64,000 nt of DNA from Laccaria trichodermophora (Eukaryota > Basidiomycota > Agaricomycetes > Agaricales > Hydnangiaceae), in NCBI GenBank assembly GCA_018417955.1, contig JACTVC010000005.1, forward strand, positions 2,046,001 through 2,110,000. The letters run 5' to 3'. Of the stretch, positions 32,360 to 42,999 are shown one piece after another. The notes beneath the pieces are model-generated. The model saw nothing but the letters and a program-made list of their open reading frames with translations. It was not told where the DNA came from and ran no database searches. Position numbers and translations under genes: made by a program. The first letter of the stretch is position 1. The number at the start of each line of letters is the position of its first letter.

Positions 32360-35300
32360 TAGTGATGCCGCGGTCCGGTTTGGTCCGGTTCTTGCAGTTT
32401 TTTTCAGAACCAAGAACTGGACTTTAGGTTCGGTTCTCCATTTTTTCCGAACTTGGAACCGGACCTTAGGTTCAGGTTCTTTGAGGTCCGGTTCAGGTTC
32501 AGCAGTAGAAGAACCAAGAACCGAACATTTAAAATTTAAAAACACACAAAAGACATGTATTTAACTTTAAAACATAAAAGCCCAGTACTCTACTTGTTAG
32601 CTTCTTCAACAGCATCCAAATCCTCCACGTCAATGGCCTCAATGTCTTGGAGAAGTAAGGCAAGGTGTCCACGTGCCTCAGCGGCAGCAGTGATATGCCC
32701 GTTACGGTACGCGCGTTTGAGAATTTGGAGGCTCTCAAATATGGCGGGAGTAAGACGGTTGCGTTGTGAGGTACCCGTCAATCTGCCGCCAGAAAAGGCC
32801 CGCTCAGACGCCGTGGAAGAGCCTTGGATAGCGAGGTAATCGCGTGCAATGCGGGCAAGTGTGGGGTACTGCGACGCATGTTGCTGATATATAAACAGAA
32901 CATCAGGGTCTACGTGCCACAAAAATTGTAACTGATTCGACGTACCCCCCACCAAAGGACAACGTCCTTCGTTTGTTCCAATGGGCTGTGAAGATATAGT
33001 CTCAGCTCTTCTCGTGGATTTGCGTTCACGCGCTCTGCGTCTTTGCGTGATCGGACAGCTGCTTGCATCCAAGAGTAGCCGTATGTGCCATTTGATGGCC
33101 CGGGAGCACCTAAATATGACACTTAGTCTTGCGACGAAAGTAAGGATGAAAAGTTTTAAAAAAGCTTACCCTCTGCATCCACATTGGTCTTCTGCAGACT
33201 TGGCATAACATAGTATAAGTCAAACTGTAAATGATAAGAGAAGATATCCTGTGAGCACAAGCCGAAACTTACAAGTTCTTCAAAGCGTTGAACGCCGGCA
33301 TCAAAAAAGTCTTCGTCCCATTTATTTTCGGCGTACGCGAGCTTAATGTTTGGATCGAGTGCTATAATTGACCAACATTAGTTAATATCATGAGAGATAA
33401 GATGATAACATACCAAGGCAGATGAAGTAGACATCAGTATCGTCTACCTTATGATACCATTTCCGAAGATTCTCGAGGCCTTTATCAAGGGCGGATTCCA
33501 TCTCTGCAAACTTGGTGACCTTGGACATGTTCTCCCAGGATTGTTGGAGGAACTCAAGGATTGGAATTGTCCGAAAGACTGTGGGGATCTTCGTGCTCGA
33601 GAAACTTTGCTGGGCATTTGCTGGCTCCTGTAGTATAAAGTTAGAAACTTCAACATCCATTCGAGAGATACGTACCCGAAGAATTTCATGCACTAGTTCA
33701 ATGCTCTGCCAGTCTCTTTTTGACAGGCAGAAGTCCAAGTACGATTTCCCCTGCAAGTCTGGAACACTCTCGCTATCGTCCGCGAGAAGGACAAACTGAT
33801 CGATGGCCTATTGATGTAGCTTTAATACTGTGAGAGTGATATTGACGGTTGACAGACCTTTCGTAAGACAAGCAGTCTATCGAGAAACGTGTACATAGAA
33901 GCCCAACGAGTGCGAACCCAGGTCAAGAGCGTAAGTGTCAGCAAGTGAACTTGTTCACACATCTTGCGGAGGAAGGCGCGTGCTTGGGGAGACTTTCGGA
34001 TCTAAGGTAATATCAGTAATCTACATACAAGCAGAGCGAAGATCAAACTACTTGAGTGGCGAGGGCCAGTGCCTTTCCAACTGCATCCGACAAACCATCA
34101 ACATCACCGTCCTCGTCGTCATTGTTGACTGGCTCACGTTGATTTATCTTGTCCACGAGACGGCGCACTGCTGTCGGGGCCACAGCACTAATGAAGTGCC
34201 CAGCTGCAAGGTGAATCGCGTGCTCCATGCACCTGTGCAGATGTGAGGAGTGTTTTTGTCAAGATATCCTCAAAATACTTACCGTACGCGACGTTGGGCT
34301 GGATCCCAGCCTTCATCACCATTAGCATCCAACAACCGATTCAACTCGCGGATGGCAGTGTCGTTGTTACTTGCATTATCGGCGGTGAACCATCCAATCT
34401 ACAATATCATCACGTTAGTTAGCTGATGTTACTCTTGATCAACTGCGTACCTTGTCTGCGATGTTATAATGTTCAACCGTCCGGAATAGGATGTTGGCGA
34501 TGTTTGACCCGGAATGGTTGCCTTCGATTGGTGCGAAAGCAAGCTGCTCCTCGCGTAGCTCCCACTTCTGCGGATCATCTTCTGGGGAGTCGATGTAGTG
34601 ACCGGTGATCGATAAGTAAGGGTCTCCAGGCTCCGAGGTCCATGAGTCGAAGGTGAAGGACACCTTTCCAGGTATTGCCTGAAATTGCGTGAGTTATTTA
34701 AGTGGAAAAAAAGAATGTATCAGGCACCTCGAGCCTCTCGCGAATCCTTTCCTCAGCGGTCGCTGCACGGATTTCAATCTCCTTGCGGATCTTTGTACGA
34801 TGTGGGATGTCTTTTTCATTGAGGGAGGGCCGGGTGTACATGAGAAGCCGACGGAAAGGGCCCTTGTCTACAAGCTGGAAGGCCTTGAGAAACAAAGTAA
34901 GTTTCCAGTTTACAAGGAGGCCATTAGATAAATACCTCGTCCTCGCACACTACTAGTTCTACGAGATAATCAAGCAGCCCATCAGTCGAGAACGTCGGAG
35001 GGCGTGCTTGGCGAGTGACGACATCATCTAAGTTGCCTTGTCTCATCCTAGAGAGAGAAAATTATGTTAGTAGACTAGCTAGCTGTGGTACAATGATATG
35101 ACATACCCATCTTTGGGACCTTCCTTTGGGGTTCGGAAAAATACACGGTCGTGCATTGGAATGCTGAGTTTCTCGCAACGCTCCTTGTAGATCGCAATGT
35201 GGTCTGGATGCCTATAGAACTTATGAGTAAAGAGATGATGGAGAGACGCAGAGCCGATAACGAACCTGCCAATGTGGGTCCTCAAGGTAGTGATACCTCC

Positions 35301-37211
35301 CGTGAAGAAGCAAGCCTTGCGTTTTACTCCCTTCGAACTATAATTTATGTATAAGCACTTGTTCAAGATGGTAAAAAAACTGACTTACCGACAAATCTTA
35401 CACCAGTGCCCTTTTTCCGTAGCTCCCGTATCAATGTTCTTATGTTCGTCGTCCTTCTGGAAGATGGTTCGCACATCTGCAGTGTGATCTTGCTTGGTGC
35501 GTGGCATAGCGGCCTGAAATGAGAGTTAAAACAGATACAATGATATGTAATTAAGTTGAATGACTTACCTCCTGGTCAGCAAGCGTCATAGCCAGAGTTT
35601 CCAGGTACTCCTCTTCGTCACCAGCTTCAGTCCCCACATCAACATCCTCCTCCTCGTCCTCCTCCTCGTCAAAATCTTCTACGGCCACCAAGGGCGGCAG
35701 ATCCTCGTCATCGAAGGAGTCGTTTGGGTCGTCGTCTCCAGGCGCATTTGACTCGTTGGCAAACTTGGTGTTCTCAGTCTTCTGAGAGACTCGGCGGCCG
35801 TCGACGCTGCTATTCGCCTTGCGTTTCACAGAGGCGCTGGACTCGGCGTTGTCAGGATCGACAAGCCTGGCAGAAGGACGGGAGGCACGAGTGCTGCGAC
35901 GAGCACCAGCAACGATCCGAGAGGGAGGGGCACTGTTAGAGAAGAAGGGGTGGATGCTAGAGGGTTTGGGCAGAGCTCCAGGGCCAGAAATGGGTGTCTC
36001 GTCGTCTGGATCGTTATAAAACATGATCTCAGAGGCGTCGAGAAGATTTCCCGTGTCATCGACAGCACAGCCTAGGTCAGACATGTCAGGAGAGGGGTGG
36101 GGGTAGAATGTGGTGTCGTACTCACGCTTTAATACAATAACAAAAGGTGTAGTGGGCCGTTCAATCGCGATTCACTGTCGCGTAAAAGCCTGTGTTGGCG
36201 CAGCGGGCCGTTAAATCGCGATCCAACGTCGCGTAAAAGACTGCATTGCCTGGCTCCATGTGGCTGTCAGCAAAAATATAGAAAGAGTTAGGGGCGAACA
36301 GACCTCAAATGTCAAGAAAAATGGCATCATCACACGACACGACGTCGCATGGAAAAAATATGGCACCTGGTCTCATGTGGTTGTTAGAAAAAGAATAGGG
36401 GTTCAAGGGAGATCTCACCATATACCACGAAAATGTTCGCGTTACCACGCGTTGAGAGTGCATATGCTGCTGAGGGGTAGGAACCAAGGTCCCGAACGCT
36501 TATTACACCGGGAATTGAGACGAAGGGAGAGTGTAAAAGAACATCCGAAACGTATGCGGGGTCGAGCGGGTCGAGGTCGTGCATATGATGGGAGTTGTAG
36601 GAACAATGGAGTAGATCGTACACTCAAAATCAATCTAGGGGGATTGACCATGTCAACCTGGAGTCCGAAAGTTTTAGAGGTTGACACGAACTTACTTGTG
36701 TGTGCTTATCTACGTCACGTACTCCTCTTATGTATCTGACTCCATAGGCTTGAAGAAAGACTGGATAGAAACTATGTAGCGGTGTGAGCAAGGAACTAAG
36801 CGCTCAGGAGTTGAGGAAATTTACTTACCAACTGTACGTGTGAGGGGGTTGGGGCATCAAAAAAGATGGGCGGCATGCATGTGCTGAGTGCGAGAATGGA
36901 CGGAAAGGCCAATGGTCTCGGCGGCGACACTGGCTTGCATAGAGTCCAGCCTGGCTTGGACGACGTTGTGTTGTGTGTACTGATGCGAAATTGGTTCGCG
37001 GAGTTTCAACGTTGTTGACGATGACTGTGCTTGACTAACAAATCGGTTTGGACCGGTCCGAACCTGTTCACATGGCACCCCCTCCGAAGGAACTGAGGAC
37101 CGGACATATGGTCCGGTCCTCCCTAAATGACGAATTTTGGACCAAATCTTGGTCCGGTCCTGCAAGGTTCGGGTTCGAACTTTGGTTCAGAACCTGACCG
37201 CGGCATCACTA
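32360..37211 (-). mobile_element. hAT transposon, apparently autonomous (4,852 bp), TSD ATTCACGC
   Basis: The TIR TAGTGATGCCGCGGTC at 32360 matches its complement ending CATCACTA at 37211. ATTCACGC is duplicated exactly at 32352-32359 and 37212-37219. Both ends carry many GGTCCGGTTC-type subterminal repeats. The single gene is a full hAT transposase (32590-36084, minus). Exact duplication and an open transposase frame argue for a young insertion. It sits in the 3' flank of HNH copy 2, in sequence shared with the 54.3 kb locus. Confidence 0.95.
32590..36084 (-). CDS. hAT transposase (BED finger, RNase H-like fold, dimerisation domain)
   Basis: Sixteen exons join without a stop into 900 residues: 36084-35569, 35513-35389, 35337-35266, 35211-35107, 35047-34936, 34883-34728, 34678-34451, 34398-34283, 34232-34052, 34001-33858, 33807-33676, 33627-33414, 33361-33273, 33224-33170, 33109-32946, 32883-32590. 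Residues 1-172 are acidic and disordered, with KRK and RRST basic patches. A BED-type zinc finger follows (GHWCKIC ... GITTLRTHIGRHPDH). The catalytic fold shows FTFDSWTS (first Asp), WFTADNASNND (second Asp) and CMEHAIHL. The C-terminal hAT dimerisation region contains NPREELRLYL, YPTLARIARDYLAIQGSS and SERAFSGG (catalytic Glu, then RNRLTPAIFESLQILK). It cuts and pastes the surrounding element. Every junction keeps frame, so I regard it as potentially active. Confidence 0.92.
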
Positions 37212-37219
37212 ATTCACGC

Positions 37220-38177
37220 AACATAAATCCAGTATCCTCGATGAAGCTTTATGAATTTCTATGTACTCGACCCGGCTGTTTTTCTATCTGAAACATACAC
37301 ACCAACAAAAAGTTGACATACCTTCGATTGCCACAAGCCCACCGCTCATGTGTGATTCAAACAGACGCTTTCAGGATCTGCGCTCCGGATTCTATTCAGC
37401 TGTATGTATGCAACCAGAGGAACAGAGCATTGCAAAGTCTGCCCATTGAGCTCTACAACAACTACAAGTTGTTTAGTTGAACAGGCGCCTCATTCGATCC
37501 TTGAGTACCCAAGGAATCAACAAGGAATGTATCCAATGGTGAGTACTAGTAATCGTAAACAGCCCCGACTCGGTAGACGGGAGTTACATGTGACCCCAAG
37601 CACCACGAAGGTTTATGTATACATTCCTCCCTCCTGCGGTATGCTTTTTGATCAATCCGAAAGCAAGGTTTGAGCAAGGTCCGAGTCCAACCATCCATCC
37701 ACGCCATCATGCATCAGCGCTGAGCGAGCTAAGAAACAGAACAAGTCCGTTGCAATGCAGCGTCCCGTCAATGCAGGTAGATAGGCGGTGTCATTCGCCT
37801 ATCTTTTCCTTCCGTCGCCTCAGATTCTAGAAGGCAGAAATTTGTGATTCTATAGCGCCGTTATCAATGCGAGTGAGCGAAGATAGGTTGGTGACGGCGC
37901 ATCGCGTCATAAGCCGAAGATAAGCCTGGCCAGAAACAAAGAACAACAGCACTCTCGTTGAACGGGAGGAGACATAAAGGCGACACGCGACAACACCCCC
38001 CTCACAGACTCAAAAGCCCAAGCTAAAGAATCAACACCCAAAAAGCCCGTCAACAGCAATGATCAATCAAATAAACAACGCAGAACACTGACTGCAATTG
38101 CAATTAGTTAATACCGAAAGCACCCTGCATAACGTGCATTGTAAAGCGTTGGATATGGCACCTAAATGTTTTGGAGT
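37220..38177. other. Duplicated intergenic flank (paralogue of 57.2-58.6 kb)
   Basis: From CATAAATCCAG onward this region follows the order seen downstream of HNH copy 3. It has the CTCGATGAAGCTTTA block, the tRNA-like arm at 37344-37455, GAGCTCTACAA...GTTGTTTAGTTG, TTTTCCTTCCGTCGCC, GCGCCGTTATCA...ATGCGAGTGAG and CGTCAACAGCAA.GATCAA. No gene of its own. Confidence 0.75.
37344..37455 (-). repeat. tRNA-like (SINE-head-like) sequence
   Basis: On the minus strand it reads GTAGAGCTCAATGG (A-box/D-arm-like) and ends with a T-arm-like hairpin CTGTTTGAATCA before CATGAGC. It is the single-copy relative of the triplet at 57286-58040. Confidence 0.5.
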
Positions 38178-38280
38178 GTAGAAAAGCAATGTGCTGAGGA
38201 GGATCGTCGGGTTGGTTGGTAAGTGTGCTTGGGCCATGAGGGCCAAGGCGCCAAAGGCTCGTAGTATGCTGTTTAGGGGG
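38178..38280 (-). pseudogene. Cytochrome c oxidase subunit IV exon 2 remnant
   Basis: The minus strand reads TACGAGCCTTTGGCGCCTTGGC then CATGGCCCAAGCACACTTACCAACCAAC. It corresponds to exon 2 of the intact gene (59159-59025: YYVAFGPHGPRTPTSQPGD) with small changes that break the frame. The exon 3 and 4 equivalents are deleted. The flanking intergenic sequence is also shared, so this is part of a block duplication and not a lone retrocopy; the intron-side sequence GCTGTTT is retained. Confidence 0.75.
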
Positions 38281-38330
38281 AGACTCGGAAACACGGGTTT
38301 GAGTGTCCGTTCTGGGACAAGACAAGACCA

Positions 38331-38594
38331 GAGCTTGACGCGGAAAAGGAGTTGGCACGGAAGGAACGGAAAGGAAGAATAAAAGTTGAGAAGGATGCGA
38401 CCGCAAAGAGCGCCATGATCGTCGAACTGGTGAACCAGGTGGCAGGTGAGCTGTACTTCTTTTTTTCTATGTTCAAAATCTTTCACCTCCCTAAACTTCG
38501 TCCCTCTCAGCTTCGCGAAAGGCTGTCAAATATAAAAGCCAGCTATCAAGCCCGTGCTGACCACCTGACGCAAATTATGCAAGGACAAAGATGA
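38331..38594 (+). CDS. C-terminal fragment of a coiled-coil protein (unassigned)
   Basis: The frame from 38331 reads ELDAEKELARKERKGRIKVE, then DATAKSAMIVELVNQ. A likely intron (GTGGCAGGTGAG...CTCTCAG) joins it to LRERLSNIKASYQARADHLT and a stop at 38594. Highly charged heptads suggest a coiled coil. No start or upstream exons are visible; the sequence before 38331 belongs to the COX-related flank. It is probably a fragment left at a rearrangement joint. I do not recognise the parent gene. Confidence 0.4.
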   Translation, partial: ELDAEKELARKERKGRIKVEKDATAKSAMIVELVNQVAGELYFFFSMFKIFHLPKLRPSQLRERLSNIKASYQARADHLTQIMQGQR

Positions 38595-38599
38595 GAGGC

Positions 38600-41030
38600 A
38601 GAATACAGAGGTATTTGAACAGTTCAGAGGCTGTCAGGTTTGAAACGCCGCCGAACCGTCGCTGACGAGAACTCCTGACTCCTGAGGATATCGACGAAAG
38701 CCTTCAGTGAACATCCCACTGGAAATTTTTACGCGCCTAGTTTCTGTATGTATACAGGCCTGTCAATTCACTCATTATCGATTGCAAGCCGACCTAAGTA
38801 GTCCTGATGAACCCTGAAGGTTTGATCATCAACATTATTATGGGACGGGGTGGAGAGCAAAGTGGTTCAATTTCGAAATTTGACTTACAATAGTTGCTGA
38901 ATCAAGGGTGTGCATTCGACAAAAGCTTGTGGACAGTGTTGAACGTTGAATATATTGAAAGTAACGTTGAGAATACATCACAAATCCCGCGAGGAGCGAG
39001 GACCAGACTGGACCAGGCGAGGTTGCCTCATCCTCAAACATCACCATAACGAACCCATGCTGTACCGACGCCCTCCTCCCAAGGCTCTCCGACTTCCTCT
39101 GCGATGTTTGCCGACTAGTGCGGAATGTCACCATCTTTGACGTCGATCGCATGAAGCTTTGGGCCAACCTTCAAGCTTTCAAGTCGCGAGCGCCTAGCCG
39201 TCAACAAACAGCAGGTCGAATGGGCGGAACCACCACTGCCGGTCGCAAAGAGGGATATTCGAAGAAGGGAATGCTTGCTGTGAGTAAGCAGTTGCCAGGC
39301 TGTCTACTGGCGTTCAAGCAGATAGTGTCCCGCAAGAGTAGTATGCCTGAGGGCCCGACTTTCTCCAATCGAGTCATCCTATTGGCAACTGCGTTCTCGC
39401 TGAAGCTTTCAATAGAACGTTGGCATCTACCAGATGGCTGAACGGCTTTTACCGTTTCCCGTTCGGATAGTTATCCTACACAAGACAGCAACATGCCAAC
39501 ATCTGGGGTTTCATCCAGTGGAACAAAATTGAGGACCCAAGAATTCTTGGTTCATATCCACCATTTGCCGCGTCCGTATTGGTCTGTGTCTAGCCACGGC
39601 TGCGCAAGGATGTGCCTGGGCACGATTGTACGTAGGGAGGTAGCTCGATCCCCAGATTAGGAGCGGCTGCTCCCCAAAGTCATTCTGCAAGCTCATCTGA
39701 TTGCGGCCATCCCTGTTCTTTCTGCCTTTAATCGCCAGAATTTCTCAAAGGTGCCACCCATTTTTTGCGTGCATTCCCCGTTAAGGCTCTTACCAGCATC
39801 GTCTTTCACTTTTCCCAGATGAATTCATGCCATCATACTTTCGGGATCCCAACCGATCGGAGGTGCCTCCAACGGCGATGTTCTCCCCAAGTATTCAAGT
39901 TGTCTTTTCTTTTTTTTTTTTGAAAAAAATTTCGGGAATCTCGCAAATCATTTTCCAGGTAAGTGAAAACGTTCTTTATGAAAGGCATATTATCTCCAAC
40001 AAATAGGACGGACCTCCTATGGACGTCCGACGAGCTGAATTTTAATCTTTGCTGCGGAATTTCCCGTCCTCCAAGGGAGAGTCTTCCCAATCTTTGTTGC
40101 GGTCTGAGGGTCTCCCACAATCCGAAGATTCTGGGGAAGTGAATTTCTAGTGCGCCAGCATGGGTTCGCGAAATGAGGCAGAACACTCACAGGCCTGTAT
40201 TCTTGATGTGACGTGCTTGAATGTTTGAAGCCTAAGTGCTCGCCCTTTGCGAAGCATCCTGTTCAAATTGTGAGTGCACGGCCAGTCGGCAGCTTTCCCG
40301 AGGGTTGGAAGGGCCAATCTAGGCTAATTGAGGCTTAGTTCGTTTCATGGGTTGTCGTAGATCTGAAGGCAGACCTCTGCTCGGATTGCCAATTTTCAAA
40401 CATATGATTCGTGTCCCTTCAACGTTCTGGCTGGCGCTCACCTCTATGGGGGCAGCCGGTTTGTGGCTGTTTGTAGCCGCAGCTTCGTTGCGGTTTTTGT
40501 TCCTAGTGGAATACATAGGATAAAAGAGGTATGACTGATAATTCAAGCCGGCGCCGATGTAGAGGTTGCCCACGCTGAACCTCGACCTTTGTAGACCCCG
40601 GGAAAGCGTACCTTTTATTACAAGGTAATTACAAGGTACTGATCCATCAATAGTGACTATAATTATCTACTGACATCAGGAAAAAAAGTTTTAGCCCGTA
40701 GATCGTCGGTTAGATCAGTAGCCGATCACATCTGTCATAGTCATCAATAGCTTGGCGCATTTCATCATCGTGATGATTGCTCTCTGTAGGCCGTCGGTCC
40801 GTCACATTGTGCAATAGGGCTGACAGAGGTGCCGCCGCATCAATCATTGGGTCTGTAGCTGCTGCCAAGTGCTACAGTGGCTATCAGTGCTACCAGGACT
40901 CTTGTAGACAATTTACTTAAGTATCAGTCAATCAATCAATTCTTTGAGACTTTCAATTTAGTGCGACGGACATTTGAAGAAAGAAAATGTAATAGGCAGT
41001 CTGTGGGGATTGATATACTGTAGAGGGCCA
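38600..41030. other. Interval with coding-like scraps but no assignable gene
   Basis: A run at about 39061-39283 (DALLPRLSDFLCDVCRLVR, DVDRMKLWANLQAFKS) looks codon-biased but has no partner exons I can join. PLEIFTRLVS near 38710 hints at an F-box remnant. Otherwise nothing is recognised: no RNA gene and no terminal repeats. Confidence 0.35.
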
Positions 41031-41037
41031 TTGACCC

Positions 41038-41394
41038 TCAAGATGCAGTTGTGTTCACAGACGACGGTGAGCCGCCAATGGAGAGAGCACGGCAGTCTTC
41101 GGAGGGTATATAATTGATATGTACGCTGGCGTGGGAGCCCAGATGGGCAAACGGGGATTGGAAGGTGGGAGAGGCAAAATATTTGAAGGAGGATGAGGGG
41201 GGAGAGCGGGCGGTTATGGCGGTTGTGTTTGGCACGTCGGAGGAGGAAAGCGGAGGAGAGACGGAGTCAGAGAGGTCATACATTGGTCGGCCAAAGGATC
41301 CTGCAAACAGCACATCAATCTCCAAGCAACAATGGTACGAGAGCCTACCATATAAGCCTTCTCCAATCCGCGGAATGTGTGTCACAGCGTGCAT
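41038..41394 (-). CDS. Hypothetical Ser-rich C-terminal exon
   Basis: A 118-codon minus-strand frame with a natural-looking Ser/Pro/Thr-rich end (MYDLSDSVSPPLSSSDVPN ... SPFAHLGSHASVHIN) and a stop at 41038. Upstream on the same strand, around 41470-41680, are two further coding-like stretches (MGLDVDVQNYTTSILSR and FKTTVSVNELSTRALTKI). These could be earlier exons of one gene, but I could not join them convincingly. Function unknown. It may equally be a decayed gene. Confidence 0.35.
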   Translation of the reverse strand: MHAVTHIPRIGEGLYGRLSYHCCLEIDVLFAGSFGRPMYDLSDSVSPPLSSSDVPNTTAITARSPPSSSFKYFASPTFQSPFAHLGSHASVHINYIPSEDCRALSIGGSPSSVNTTAS

Positions 41395-42516
41395 CCTCTA
41401 CTCCTCCTCTCCACTCCGAGCTGAATATGTTGCCCTGATGCAGTATTTCACTTTATAACCTCCCGTTCCAGAGATCTTAGTTAAGGCGCGGGTGGAGAGC
41501 TCGTTCACCGAAACGGTCGTCTTGAAGGCGAAACGGCCAGAGCTTTATCAGAGAAAATCAACGCTGATTGAAGGTGAGTGGGTGACGAGAGTTGAAGAGG
41601 GAAGGGGCTAACCAAAAACGTTCTCCGTGATTCAGCCTTGACAGGATGGAGGTCGTGTAGTTTTGAACGTCGACGTCGAGGCCCATCTGCGCTGAAGGGT
41701 GGTGGTTTCGTCGGCGGGCGATGTCTTGTTTAATGGTGATGGTGAACGGAGAGTGGATTTACGCGCGTTGGATTGGATTGGAAGGACTTCGTTGGGACGA
41801 CTGCCGAGGCAAGACAGCAGCTCCGGCGATTGAAGGTGCTCAGCGCTTGAGCATCATTCGGTGATGCTCAGTCCAAAAGTTTCGTTGAAGTCCATTGAAA
41901 CTCCGACACCATGCGAAAATTTCACAACACGAAAATTCGTTGTTCTTCCTTCCCACGACAATCAATGAGAGGACAGAGGTTCCCCGGGCCCCTCTTGCTG
42001 CTTCCCACTCACCATACATCGCAATAGCTAACAGTAAGGAGGGAAAGGTTCACAGGGGCCTGAGGTTTCTGCGCTTGCGTACTTTTGTTGTCGTTGTCCC
42101 TTATCCGTACCCCTGGTGAGTGCATTCGTCATTCGTCCGTGTTCTCTGTACTCACAGCCCCCTTTGTCTGCTCTCTAGTACACGCATGATTTCATCCTCC
42201 TTCATCCACGCTCGCTGACCACCTATCCTCAAGCATGTGTAGCATGCCTGTGCGTGCTTTGTGTTCGCCGTACGCACTCACCCCTTTCGCTCCTCATCTC
42301 AAGTTCGTGCATGCTTTTGTCCTTTGCCCACGTCCCCCTTCTCTCATCTCCATGCAGTGAGTTCTTTTGTTGTCTTTTCTCGGCGTTCGTCATACTCAGG
42401 TTTTGTGTATTTTAGCTGTGACCACAGTATTTGTCAAACGGGAAAGTGAAGAGGTAATTTCAAACTTTTTCCTCCATCATCACATTGCAAGCTAAACCTT
42501 TAACAGAACTCAATTG

Positions 42517-42960
42517 ACAGCGTGGTATATTACATCCTCAGAGTCAACGTTAGTCTTTGTCTTTTCCCTATACTCGCAAGATGTCGCAACCATAGCCATC
42601 CTCATGTACGTATCCCCCTTCCTCACCCTACCCACTGCCTAACCCCCCTCGTTTTAGTCTCTCATGGGCCGACACAGCTGCGTCCACATTCGGCCGCCTC
42701 TACGGCTCCACACCTTCCCATCCTCTGCCTTCCCCTTGCTCTGCACAAGTCCCTCGCAGGGTTCACGACCGCCTCCATCACAGGCACCCTGATCGCCATC
42801 GGCTTCTAGATCTTTGTTTTGAGGGCATGATGTGACCTGGGCGCTTCAAGGTGTTGTGGCGGCGTGGACAACACCTTGGTGATGGTGGAGAGGGGGGTTG
42901 CTGGCGGAATCGTGAGGAGAGCTCGGAGACAGGCGATGATGGTGACATGGTTATTGACTA
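42517..42960 (+). pseudogene. DGK1-like (CTP-dependent diacylglycerol kinase) fragment
   Basis: Pieces read VVYYILRVNV, then (shifted by one base) VFSLYSQDVATIAILI. A spliced intron follows, then LSWADTAASTFGRLYGS. After another shift come KSLAGFTTASITGTLIAIGF and GHDVTWALQG. In order, these match the C-terminal half of fungal Dgk1/dolichol-kinase-like membrane enzymes, which phosphorylate diacylglycerol with CTP at the ER/nuclear envelope. At least two frameshifts and a TAG where Trp is expected (after IAIGF) show it is dead. The N-terminal half is absent. Identification is from remembered motifs. Confidence 0.6.
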
Positions 42961-42999
42961 GCATTATCTATTAATCTTGTGTAGATGCTGTTTCTAAAT

